DNA of 64,000 nt, from NCBI RefSeq assembly GCF_011388215.1, contig NZ_CP049989.1, positions 496,001 through 560,000 of the forward strand. Reading direction: 5' to 3'. Below the pieces are notes generated by a model. That model did no database searches and was not told where the DNA came from. It was given only the letters and a program-made list of their open reading frames with translations. A program made the translations under genes and the position numbers. Every line of letters starts with the position of its first letter. The first letter of the stretch is position 1. This stretch comes from Hydrogenophaga crocea (GTDB lineage: Bacteria > Pseudomonadota > Gammaproteobacteria > Burkholderiales > Burkholderiaceae_C). Of the stretch, positions 28,203 through 36,132 are shown in pieces.

Positions 28203-29417
28203 ATGGCCGCCCCCCGACCCCGCGCCGTGCTGCACACCGCCACCGGCCGGCACCCCCTGCACCTGCATCTGGCCGACCGCTTTCTGTCGCGCACGCGTGG
28301 CCTCCTGTTCGCGCCGCCGCTGCCTGATGGCCAGGGCCTGCTGCTGTTGCGCTGCGCCAGCGTGCACACCGGCTTCATGCGTTCTTCGATCGACGTGGTC
28401 TACCTCGATGCCGGTGGTGCGGTGCTGCGCTGCGTGCCCGAGCTGGCACCCTGGCGCCTGAGCGCCTGCGGCCCGCTGCCGCCGGGCCGCGGCCGGCACA
28501 CGCTCGAACTGCCCGCGGGCAGCATCGAGCGCCTGGGCCTGCGCCCCGGCGACCGGCTCGAACACCCGCTGTTCGCCACCGGCCTGCCGCGCCCTTCACG
28601 CCCGCGCACGCCGCGGCGCGAACGCGGGGCGACCCTGGTGGAGTTCACCGTGGTGGGGCCGGTGATCACGCTGCTGGGCCTGGCGCTGCTGCAATACGGC
28701 CTGCTGTTTTTCGCGCGCAATGGCTTCAACCACGCGGCCTTCATGGCCGCGCGCGCGGGCGCGGTGGGCAATGCCAGCCTGGCCAGCGTGCAGGCGGCCT
28801 ACGTGCGCGCGCTGGTGCCGCTGTACGGCGGTGGCCGCGACAGCGCGGAGCTCGCGCAGGCCCATGCGCGGGCCGCGGCCGACGTGGCGGCCCACACCCG
28901 CATCGAGCTGCTCAACCCCAGCCGCGCCAGCTTCGACGACTGGAACGACCCTGCGCTGCAGCGCGCGCTGGGGCAGGGCCGGCGCGTCATTCCCCACGCG
29001 AACATGGCCTTCAGGAACCCGGCCGAGGTGCGTGCGTCTTCGGGCCAGAACATCCACGACGCCAACCTGATCCGGCTGCGCATCACCCAGGGCTACGCAC
29101 CCCCGGTGCCGCTGGTGCGCCAGCTCTACAGCCAGTACCTGCGCTGGCAGGACCCGGGCACCGACGCCTTCCGCACGCAACTGATCGCGGCCGGGCGCAT
29201 CCCCATCGTGGCGCACGTGACCCTGCAGATGCAGTCCGATGCGATCGAGCCCGACACGCCCTCGACGCAGCCCGCGGGCGAGGGCGGCGGCACGCCGGCC
29301 GGCGAGGGCGGTGCGGGTGGTGGCGGTGGCGCGGGCGGGGGCACGGACCCGGGTCCGTCCGATGGCGCTGGCGACCCGGGCGGGGGTGGTTCGGCCGTGT
29401 GTGGCGTAGCGGGGTGA
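28203..29417 (+). CDS. DUF192 domain fused to a TadE-like pseudopilin
   Basis: One open frame of 404 residues joins two families. Residues ~5-125 are DUF192 (LSRTRGLLFAPPL, CASVHTGFMRSSIDVVYLDA, LELPAGSIERLGLRPGDRL). After a Pro/Arg-rich linker comes RERGATLVEFTVVGPVITLL, a class III prepilin site with Gly142 and Glu147 at +5, then a TadE-type periplasmic part and a Gly-rich tail (from ~358). There is no stop between the halves and no ATG or GTG just before the pilin part. If cleaved at Gly142, DUF192 would be a very long cytoplasmic leader. Confidence 0.75.
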   Translation: MAAPRPRAVLHTATGRHPLHLHLADRFLSRTRGLLFAPPLPDGQGLLLLRCASVHTGFMRSSIDVVYLDAGGAVLRCVPELAPWRLSACGPLPPGRGRHTLELPAGSIERLGLRPGDRLEHPLFATGLPRPSRPRTPRRERGATLVEFTVVGPVITLLGLALLQYGLLFFARNGFNHAAFMAARAGAVGNASLASVQAAYVRALVPLYGGGRDSAELAQAHARAAADVAAHTRIELLNPSRASFDDWNDPALQRALGQGRRVIPHANMAFRNPAEVRASSGQNIHDANLIRLRITQGYAPPVPLVRQLYSQYLRWQDPGTDAFRTQLIAAGRIPIVAHVTLQMQSDAIEPDTPSTQPAGEGGGTPAGEGGAGGGGGAGGGTDPGPSDGAGDPGGGGSAVCGVAG

Positions 29418-29422
29418 GCACC

Positions 29423-32400
29423 ATGAAACGGACCATGGCCTTGCTGGCCCTGCTGCTGTGCACGACCCTGGCGGCCCACGCCGCCTGCGACCCCACCCAG
29501 ATGTGCTGCGCCGGCGGCGACGGCGCGGGCCTGGGCAGCCCCTGCGGCGGCGCGGGCGTGGCCACGCTGGGCAATGCCTCGGGCACCGACCAGGGCGTGG
29601 GCAACCCGATCCACGTCATCGGCGGCAACAAGCACCAGCGCGAGGTCGACATGGCCGCGCTGCCCGGCGTGCTCGGGCTCGAACTCGTGCGCCACTACAA
29701 CAGCGCCGAACACGGCAAGGGCGTGCTCGGGCGCGGCTGGCGGCTGAGCTACGAGAGCGAACTCAGCGTGCGCGGCGACGGCCTGCAGATCGTGCAGGGC
29801 GACGGCACGCGGCTGCGCTTCGAGCGCGTGCCCCAGCGCCCCGACACCTACCGCACCCGCGAGCCCCTGCAAGGCCGGGTGCGCGCGCAGGCCGTGGCCG
29901 GCGGCACCCAACACGTCTGGACCTGGGCCGACGGCCGCGAACTGCGCTTCGACCCCCGGGGCCGGCTCGAACAGATCCGCGTGCCCAGCGGCGAATTCCT
30001 GAGCCTGCGCCACGACGAACGCGGCTGGCTGCGCGAGGTCATCGACCCCGCGGGGCGGCGGCTCGTGCTGCACTACCCGGGCCGCCGCGGCGAACACAGC
30101 GAAGACGGCTTCCGCGGCGTGTACGCCATCGACACCCCCGTGGGCCGTTTCGGCTACGCGCACGGCGCCGCGCTGCCCGCGGGCTCGCGCGCCGACCCGC
30201 GCGAACGCATCGCCAGCCTGGTGCGCGTCACCGCCCCCGCCGCCGCGGGCCAGCCCGCGCGCGTGCGCCACTACCACCACGAAGACCCGCGCTGGCCCGT
30301 GCTGCTCACCGGCATCAGCGAACAGCAGGGCGAGCCGCCCCCGCAGCGCCTGAGCACCTGGGCCTACGACGCGCAGGGCCGCGCCGTGCTCAGCTTCAAG
30401 GGCGAGCGCCGCGCCGGTGCACCCGGCCTCGAACAGGTGCGCCTGCAATGGCTGCCCACGCACGGCGGCCGCGCCGGCCAGGGCCACACCCGGCTCACCA
30501 ACAGCCTGGGCCAGACCACCGACTACACCACGGCCCTCGTGGCGGGCCAGCCGCGCATCCTGCAGGTGCGCGGCGCGGGCTGCGCCGCCTGCGGGCCGGC
30601 CAACGTGCGCTACGCCTATGACCGCCTGGGCCGGCTCGTCGAAGAAACCCGGCTCGACGCGCGCGGCCGGCCCGTGCTCACCCAGCGCAGCGAGCGCGAC
30701 GCGCAGGGCCGCGTCACGCAGCGCAGCCTCGTGCGCTACCGCCGCGGCCGGCCCCTGCCCGCGCAATGGCGCGTGCGCTACGCCTACGCGCCGCTCGACA
30801 CGAGCGACCCCGACGCGCTGCCCGAGCCGCAGCCGCTGCGCATCGAGCGCCCGAGCGTGGTGGCGGGGCGGGTGCACACGCTGCGTCTGGCCTACAACGC
30901 GGCGCGGCAGCTGCTGCGGGTGGACGAGAGCGGGTACAGCCCGGTGGACGGGCAAGGCCGCGTCGTGCCCAACGGCGTGGCGATCGAACGCAGCACCGGA
31001 TACGGCTACGCGACCATCAACGGGCGCAGCGTGCGCGTGCAACAGGACGGGCCCCTGCCCAACGGGCCGCTGAACAGCCCGGCCGACTCGGACATCACGC
31101 GCTACGGCTGGGACGCGCGCGGCGACCGGGTGGTGCAGATCACAGGGCCGGGGGGTGAGGGGGTGCGCATGGCGCGCGAGCCGGACACGGGCCGTTTGCG
31201 GCAGGCGCCTGAGGCCGCCGGCCACGGCGCGCCTGCCATCCGCGAAGCCTTCGACGCCGCAGGCCGGCTGCTGTGGCAGGCCGACGCGCGCGGCATCCTG
31301 CGCCAGGCAAGCTACGACTGCGAAGGCCATCTGCTCGCCACGCGCGTCGTCGGCGCCGGCATCGACCAGCAGGAGCGCTACGAGCGCGATGCCCGGGGCC
31401 GCCTGCGGCGCGTGAGCGACGACAGCAGCGCGCATACCGATCTCGTGCGCGACGAAGACGGGCGCCTCGTGGCGAGCATCGATCCCCTGGGCCGCTGGAC
31501 CCGCTACGAGCGCGAGGCCGCCGCCTTGCGCGTGGTGCAGGCGGCCAACACCCATCAGCCGCTGACCTTGCACCACGCCATCGACGCGCAGGGGCGCTGG
31601 CACACCCTCGGCGCCGAGGCCCACGACGGCCGGCGCGTGCTGCGGCGCGTGACGCACCGGCGCTGGTGGGACGACTTCGGCCGCGAGGTCGCGGTGGAGC
31701 ACCCCGACAGCGGCCGCGAGCTGCGCCGCTTCGACGCCATGGACCGCCTGGTGGGCATGCTGCCCGCCGATGGCAGCCGGATCACGCTCGAGCGCGACAC
31801 GGCGGGACGCCTCGTGCAGCGCCGGGTGACGCCGCCCGCGGGCAGCGCGAACACGCCCGCGCAGACCGTGCACTACCGCTACCAGGGCGGCGCGCTCGCG
31901 GCCGTCGAAGGGCCCGAGCAGACCGAGCGCTACGCGCGCGACGAACAAGGCCACGTGGTCGAGAAGGCCGTGTCGCTGCGGCTCAACGACGGTCGCTGGG
32001 TGCGCAGCACCACCCGCTACCGCCGCGACGACCAGGGCCTGCTGGCCGCGCAAAGCCTGCCCGACGGCAGCGAGCTGCAGTTCGAGCGCAACGGCCAGGG
32101 CCAGGTGGTGGCGCTGCATTGGCAGGCCGGGCCGTGGGCGCCGTTCGGCGCGGGCCGCGTGACCCTGGCCCGCGACCTGCGGCGCGACCTCATCGGTCTC
32201 ACGCACATCGCCTACGGCAACGGCATCGAAGGCGATTGGCAGCGCAGCCGCCAGGGTGTGCTGTCGCGCGTGGCGTACACGGCCGCGCCGCACACCGCGC
32301 CCGGCCCGCGCGAGCCCCGCGGGCTGTGGGACAGCCGCCTGCGCTTCGATGCCGCGGGCAACGTGCTGATGAGCCGCGACGACGCGAGCGGCCTCGGGGC

Positions 32401-34378
32401 CGGCGTGGCGCAACTGGCGCTCGCCTACGGCCCGCAGGACCAGTTGCTGCAGGCGGTGCGAAACGCCGGACCCGACGCCCCCGCCACCACCTGGCGCTAC
32501 CACCACGACAGCCTGGGCGATCGGCTGCTCGCCCAGCAGCCCGGACCCGGTGGCGGTGCGGCGCCCACTGAGCGCGACCCGGGCCGCGACCTGCCACGCG
32601 ATGGCGCGGGACGGGTGCTGCGCGACGGCACGCGGCAGTACGCCTGGGACGTCCTGGGCCGGCTGACCGGCGTCACGCAGGCGGGCGAGACCACCCGCTA
32701 CCGCCACGACCACCGCGGACTGCGCGTGGCCGAGCGGGGCCGGCGCTCGCAACACCACCTGCACGACGACGCGCGCCACCGCATCGCCGACCTCGATGCA
32801 CAAGGCCGCATCACGCGCCAGTACGTGTGGCTGGGCGAGCGGCTGCTCGCGGTGATCGACCCGCCCCAGCCCGTGCCGCTGCGCGCGCCGGCCGAGGGCG
32901 TGTGGCAGGCGCTGGGCCGCGCCGCGGCGCTGGCCTGGCAGGGCCTGCGCGGCGCGCGGCCGGCGATACGCTACGTGCATGCCAACCACCTGGGCGCGCC
33001 CGTGGCGGCCACCGACGAGCGCGGTGCGACGCTGTGGACCGCGGTGTACACGCCCTTCGGTCAGCGCCTGCCCGCTCCGTGGAGCCTGTCGCGCGGCGGC
33101 TTCCGGCTCGACCTGCGCCTGCCCGGGCAATGGGAAGACGAGGCCACCGGCCTGCACGCCAACGACCAGCGCGTCTACGACCCGCAGGCCGGGCGCTACC
33201 TCAGCCCCGACCCCCTGGGCCTGGCGGGCGGGCTCAACGCCTACGCCTACGTGGGCAACAACCCGCTGGGCCACGTGGATCCGCTCGGGCTGGTGCTGTT
33301 CGCCTTCGATGGCACGGACAACACCAACGACGAGGAATGGCTGCGGGCGCGTGGGGGGTCGGTGTCGAACGTGTGGCGGTTCAGGCAGCTGTACGCCGAT
33401 GGTTCGGCGCGCTACATCACCGGCGTGGGCACGCTGCACCGCGACCCGAACTACGGCGACATCGTGCCGCCCTGGCTGGACAACGCCCTCAATTACTCGG
33501 GCGTGGCGCGCATCGACCGCATGCTGCGGTACTTCAACGACGAGGCCGATCTCGCGCTCGACGACGACGCCGCGATGGCGGTCGACATCGTCGGCTTCAG
33601 CCGCGGCGCGTCCGAGGCGCGCGACTTCGCGAACCAGATCGTGGCCGCGACGCGCGATGGCTTCTACCACTACACGGCGATCGGCAGCGACGGCGCGCCG
33701 CAGGCCCGCTGCCAGCGCGTGGACCTGCGCTTCATGGGCCTGTTCGACACAGTGCTCAGCACAAACGCCGGCCGCGACTACCAGCTCGCGATCCCCGACG
33801 CTTTCACCCACGTGGCGCAGGCCGTGGCCTTGAACGAGTACCGGGGCAACACCCTGCATCCCTACGGGTCGGTGGGCGCCTTCCCGCTGGAATCGATTGC
33901 CCAGGCGGCGAACGGTCCCGAGGAGCCCGGGCCGGGGCGCACGCGCATCGAGCGGGGGTTTGTGGGCGCGCACGCCGACATCGGCGGGGGCTTTGGGGAA
34001 AGCGAGAACCAGCTGGCCAGGGTGGCGCTGGTGTGGATGGTCGAGCAGGCCGAGGCGGCGGGGATCAGGATGCAGGAGGCCCCCTCCACGGTCATGGCGA
34101 ACCCGGTCGTTCACGACCGCAGCAACAGCATCCTGACCGGCGCACCCGATCCCGGCGCCGAAGACCGTCAGGTGCGCTACGGCGGCGGTGATCGCGCCAC
34201 CCAGCGCCAGATGCCCTTCGTCTCGGGCATGAGCTGGGCCGACACCGGGGCCTTCATCGACTACCTGCCGCCCGACGACCCGCAACGGCAGCGCTTCGTG
34301 ACCGGCACGGTGGACATGGCGGGCTACCTCGACTGGTTGAACCGCAACGGCTACGGCCTGAACCTGAAAGTGGAGTGA
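29423..34378 (+). CDS. Secreted RHS-repeat toxin with C-terminal DUF2235 (Tle1-like) lipase
   Basis: A 1651-residue polymorphic toxin. It has a Sec signal peptide (MKRTMALLALLLCTTLAAHA), a Cys-rich stretch, a DUF6531 domain (GNPIHVIGGNKHQREVDM), many RHS/YD repeats, and the RHS core end (YDPQAGRYLSPDPLGLAGG, VGNNPLGHVDPLGL) near residue 1287. The tip is DUF2235/Tle1-like: FDGTDN (1295-1300), nucleophile GFSRG with Ser1393, candidate Asp1442 and His1517 in GAHADIGGGF. This predicts phospholipase or esterase activity. No PAAR domain is seen. The ATG is 5 bp after the Tad gene. Confidence 0.9.
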   Translation: MKRTMALLALLLCTTLAAHAACDPTQMCCAGGDGAGLGSPCGGAGVATLGNASGTDQGVGNPIHVIGGNKHQREVDMAALPGVLGLELVRHYNSAEHGKGVLGRGWRLSYESELSVRGDGLQIVQGDGTRLRFERVPQRPDTYRTREPLQGRVRAQAVAGGTQHVWTWADGRELRFDPRGRLEQIRVPSGEFLSLRHDERGWLREVIDPAGRRLVLHYPGRRGEHSEDGFRGVYAIDTPVGRFGYAHGAALPAGSRADPRERIASLVRVTAPAAAGQPARVRHYHHEDPRWPVLLTGISEQQGEPPPQRLSTWAYDAQGRAVLSFKGERRAGAPGLEQVRLQWLPTHGGRAGQGHTRLTNSLGQTTDYTTALVAGQPRILQVRGAGCAACGPANVRYAYDRLGRLVEETRLDARGRPVLTQRSERDAQGRVTQRSLVRYRRGRPLPAQWRVRYAYAPLDTSDPDALPEPQPLRIERPSVVAGRVHTLRLAYNAARQLLRVDESGYSPVDGQGRVVPNGVAIERSTGYGYATINGRSVRVQQDGPLPNGPLNSPADSDITRYGWDARGDRVVQITGPGGEGVRMAREPDTGRLRQAPEAAGHGAPAIREAFDAAGRLLWQADARGILRQASYDCEGHLLATRVVGAGIDQQERYERDARGRLRRVSDDSSAHTDLVRDEDGRLVASIDPLGRWTRYEREAAALRVVQAANTHQPLTLHHAIDAQGRWHTLGAEAHDGRRVLRRVTHRRWWDDFGREVAVEHPDSGRELRRFDAMDRLVGMLPADGSRITLERDTAGRLVQRRVTPPAGSANTPAQTVHYRYQGGALAAVEGPEQTERYARDEQGHVVEKAVSLRLNDGRWVRSTTRYRRDDQGLLAAQSLPDGSELQFERNGQGQVVALHWQAGPWAPFGAGRVTLARDLRRDLIGLTHIAYGNGIEGDWQRSRQGVLSRVAYTAAPHTAPGPREPRGLWDSRLRFDAAGNVLMSRDDASGLGAGVAQLALAYGPQDQLLQAVRNAGPDAPATTWRYHHDSLGDRLLAQQPGPGGGAAPTERDPGRDLPRDGAGRVLRDGTRQYAWDVLGRLTGVTQAGETTRYRHDHRGLRVAERGRRSQHHLHDDARHRIADLDAQGRITRQYVWLGERLLAVIDPPQPVPLRAPAEGVWQALGRAAALAWQGLRGARPAIRYVHANHLGAPVAATDERGATLWTAVYTPFGQRLPAPWSLSRGGFRLDLRLPGQWEDEATGLHANDQRVYDPQAGRYLSPDPLGLAGGLNAYAYVGNNPLGHVDPLGLVLFAFDGTDNTNDEEWLRARGGSVSNVWRFRQLYADGSARYITGVGTLHRDPNYGDIVPPWLDNALNYSGVARIDRMLRYFNDEADLALDDDAAMAVDIVGFSRGASEARDFANQIVAATRDGFYHYTAIGSDGAPQARCQRVDLRFMGLFDTVLSTNAGRDYQLAIPDAFTHVAQAVALNEYRGNTLHPYGSVGAFPLESIAQAANGPEEPGPGRTRIERGFVGAHADIGGGFGESENQLARVALVWMVEQAEAAGIRMQEAPSTVMANPVVHDRSNSILTGAPDPGAEDRQVRYGGGDRATQRQMPFVSGMSWADTGAFIDYLPPDDPQRQRFVTGTVDMAGYLDWLNRNGYGLNLKVE

Positions 34379-34380
34379 CG

Positions 34381-34953
34381 ATGGACCCTTTGAACGACGA
34401 ACAAGCGGCGCGCCGCCGGTGGCTGGCGCTGATGTCCCTATGTTTCTGCGGCCCAGGGTGCACCACGGGCACTGTGGACTCGGAAGCAGGGGGCGTGGAT
34501 CAGCAGCGGCGGTTTCGCGGGATCGGGCTGGTGCTGGTGGTGGATGCGGTGCCGGGGGTGGAGATGGCCGGCGTGGTGTTCGAGGACGACAAAGGCGCGA
34601 CCGTATATGCGAAGTCGGTTTTAAGCAGGAGAACCCGCGAAATCATGGCCTTCGGCAGCACGCGAGTGCCTTTGTTCGTGCGGGTCCTGTGGCGTGACCA
34701 CCCCAAACCCGTCTGGGGCCGCCAGGGCAGCATCGACTACGAGGGTCCCATCATCGGCGACCACACCGTGCCCGTCGCCGCCCGCATCCCCGACGCGGTC
34801 CTGCGCGACATCCGCGCCAAGCCCGGCAGCCTGCGCCTGAAGTTCCGCCTCAAACCCGACGGCGTGCTGTTCGGCTGGGACATCGAGCGCGATGGCGGCG
34901 GTGTCTCGCGCTTCGACAGCCCGGGCGGGGATTTTCTGGAAACGCGGTACTGA
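34381..34953 (+). CDS. Candidate immunity protein 1
   Basis: A 190-residue protein beginning 2 bp after the RHS stop, preceded by GGAG. The N terminus is basic then hydrophobic (RRRWLALMSLCFCGPGCTTG), a probable signal or lipoprotein peptide, though the lipobox (GPGC) is poor. The rest has FRGIGLVLVVDAVPGVEM and the C-terminal block VPVAARIPDAVLRDI, PGSLRLKFRLKPDGVLFGWD, shared with the next two genes. I do not recognise the family. Tle1-type lipases are usually paired with periplasmic or lipoprotein immunity proteins, often in tandem copies, so immunity is inferred from position. Confidence 0.6.
   Translation: MDPLNDEQAARRRWLALMSLCFCGPGCTTGTVDSEAGGVDQQRRFRGIGLVLVVDAVPGVEMAGVVFEDDKGATVYAKSVLSRRTREIMAFGSTRVPLFVRVLWRDHPKPVWGRQGSIDYEGPIIGDHTVPVAARIPDAVLRDIRAKPGSLRLKFRLKPDGVLFGWDIERDGGGVSRFDSPGGDFLETRY
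34501..34567 (+). repeat. 5' segment repeated in the second paralogue
   Basis: The 67 bases starting CAGCAGCGGCGGTTTCGCGG are nearly the same as 35086-35152 in the next gene, differing at a few positions. Between this and the 3' repeat the genes are much more different, so the similarity is patchy. Confidence 0.8.
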
Positions 34954-34957
34954 GCGG
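34768..34957 (+). repeat. 190-bp near-identical repeat, copy 1
   Basis: The 3' end of candidate immunity gene 1, through its stop codon and four bases beyond, matches 35347-35536 with a single substitution (AAGCCCGGC against AAGCCGGGC), as read by eye. The offset is 579 bp. Such identity beside a diverged middle indicates recent duplication or gene conversion. Confidence 0.9.
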
Positions 34958-34974
34958 TAGACAAGGGCACAACC

Positions 34975-35532
34975 ATGCAATCCAAACGAACGCTTTGCCT
35001 GGCGCGCCGCCAGTGGTTCGCCGTGATATCCCTGTGTTTCTACAGCGCAGGCTGCACCACGGGTCCGGATGCGCCAACCGTGGACCAGCAGCGGCGGTTT
35101 CGCGGGGTCGGGCTGGTGCTGGTGGTGGACGCGGTGCCGGGGGCAGAGATGGAGGGCGTTACCTTCCACGACGAACGGGGAACGTTGATCTTCGCCTCGG
35201 CGGTCGTGGCCAGGCGCAACCGAGCGATCATGGCCACCGGCGCCACCCATGTGCCGGAAACGGTTCACGTGGTCTGGCGACAGAACGGGCAATACGACTT
35301 CAGCCGCGCCACCTGGTACGGCGGGACGGTCCTCGGTGACCACTCTGTGCCCGTCGCCGCCCGCATCCCCGACGCGGTCCTGCGCGACATCCGCGCCAAG
35401 CCGGGCAGCCTGCGCCTGAAGTTCCGCCTCAAACCCGACGGCGTGCTGTTCGGCTGGGACATCGAGCGCGATGGCGGCGGTGTCTCGCGCTTCGACAGCC
35501 CGGGCGGGGATTTTCTGGAAACGCGGTACTGA
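34975..35532 (+). CDS. Candidate immunity protein 2
   Basis: A 185-residue paralogue of the preceding gene: N-terminal signal-like segment (QWFAVISLCFYSAGCTTG, weak lipobox SAGC), diverged middle, and the same C-terminal half, identical in protein from VPVAARIPDAV to the end (ETRY). It starts 21 bp after gene 1. Divergence in the middle and identity at the ends suggest that the middle carries specificity. Role inferred as for gene 1. Confidence 0.6.
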   Translation: MQSKRTLCLARRQWFAVISLCFYSAGCTTGPDAPTVDQQRRFRGVGLVLVVDAVPGAEMEGVTFHDERGTLIFASAVVARRNRAIMATGATHVPETVHVVWRQNGQYDFSRATWYGGTVLGDHSVPVAARIPDAVLRDIRAKPGSLRLKFRLKPDGVLFGWDIERDGGGVSRFDSPGGDFLETRY

Positions 35533-35536
35533 GCGG
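35347..35536 (+). repeat. 190-bp near-identical repeat, copy 2
   Basis: Second copy of the repeat at 34768-34957, again ending just after a stop codon. One difference was seen in 190 bases. Confidence 0.9.
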
Positions 35537-35556
35537 CCGCGGCCGCGGGAGTGACG

Positions 35557-36126
35557 ATGGGACGCGAACGCAAGAATCCACAAGCGCCGGGCAGTCCCTG
35601 GTCGGGGTTGATGCCCTCGGGCGTGACGCCCACGGGCGGGGCGCCGACCGACACCGGCACGCCCCTGAGGCCGGCCGATCTGGTGCGGCGCTTTCGCGGC
35701 ATGGACTGGTTGATGCTGGTCGATGCGGTGCCCGACACCCGCATGCACAGCGTCACCTTCCACGACGACCTCGGGGCCCTGATCCATGCCTCGGCGCGGG
35801 TGACGAGCCGCTACCGCGAGATCCGCGCCTTCGTGCAGCGGCGCGTGCCGCTGAGCCTGCGGGTGGTGTGGCGCCAATGCGGCCACTGCCCGGCGGAGCG
35901 CATCGCCTGGGTCGACGACGGCGCGATCGGCGACCACACCGTGCCCGTGGCGGCCCGCATCCCCGACGCAGTACTGATCGACCTGAAGGCCAGGCCCGGC
36001 AGCTTGCGCCTGAAATTCCGGCTCGCGCCCGAGGGCGTGCTGTTCGGCTGGGACGTGGAGCGCTACAGCCGCGGCGTCGTGCGCTTCGACTGCCCGGGCG
36101 GCGATTTTTCGGAGGCGCGCCGCTGA
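35557..36126 (+). CDS. Candidate immunity protein 3, without signal peptide
   Basis: A 189-residue third paralogue. It shares VRRFRGMDWLMLVDAVPDTR and PGSLRLKFRLAPEGVLFGWD with the other two but is more diverged and its DNA is not near-identical. Unlike them it starts with a polar Pro/Gly/Thr-rich segment (GRERKNPQAPGSPWSG) with no hydrophobic stretch or Cys, so it should be cytoplasmic. The ATG at 35557 sits in the same GTGACGATG context as gene 1 (an alternative GTG is at 35551). It converges on the LysR gene 6 bp away. Confidence 0.6.
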   Translation: MGRERKNPQAPGSPWSGLMPSGVTPTGGAPTDTGTPLRPADLVRRFRGMDWLMLVDAVPDTRMHSVTFHDDLGALIHASARVTSRYREIRAFVQRRVPLSLRVVWRQCGHCPAERIAWVDDGAIGDHTVPVAARIPDAVLIDLKARPGSLRLKFRLAPEGVLFGWDVERYSRGVVRFDCPGGDFSEARR

Positions 36127-36132
36127 GCCCGC

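Noticed and set aside
28203-28620. DUF192 as a separate gene with a frameshift before the TadE part
   Set aside because: The frame is continuous through the linker and both halves keep normal codon use, so a fusion is the simpler reading.
29126-34285. 1719-codon open frame antisense to the RHS gene
   Set aside because: Composition artefact of very GC-rich DNA: the sense frame has clear RHS and lipase motifs, and the antisense product is low-complexity with no domain.
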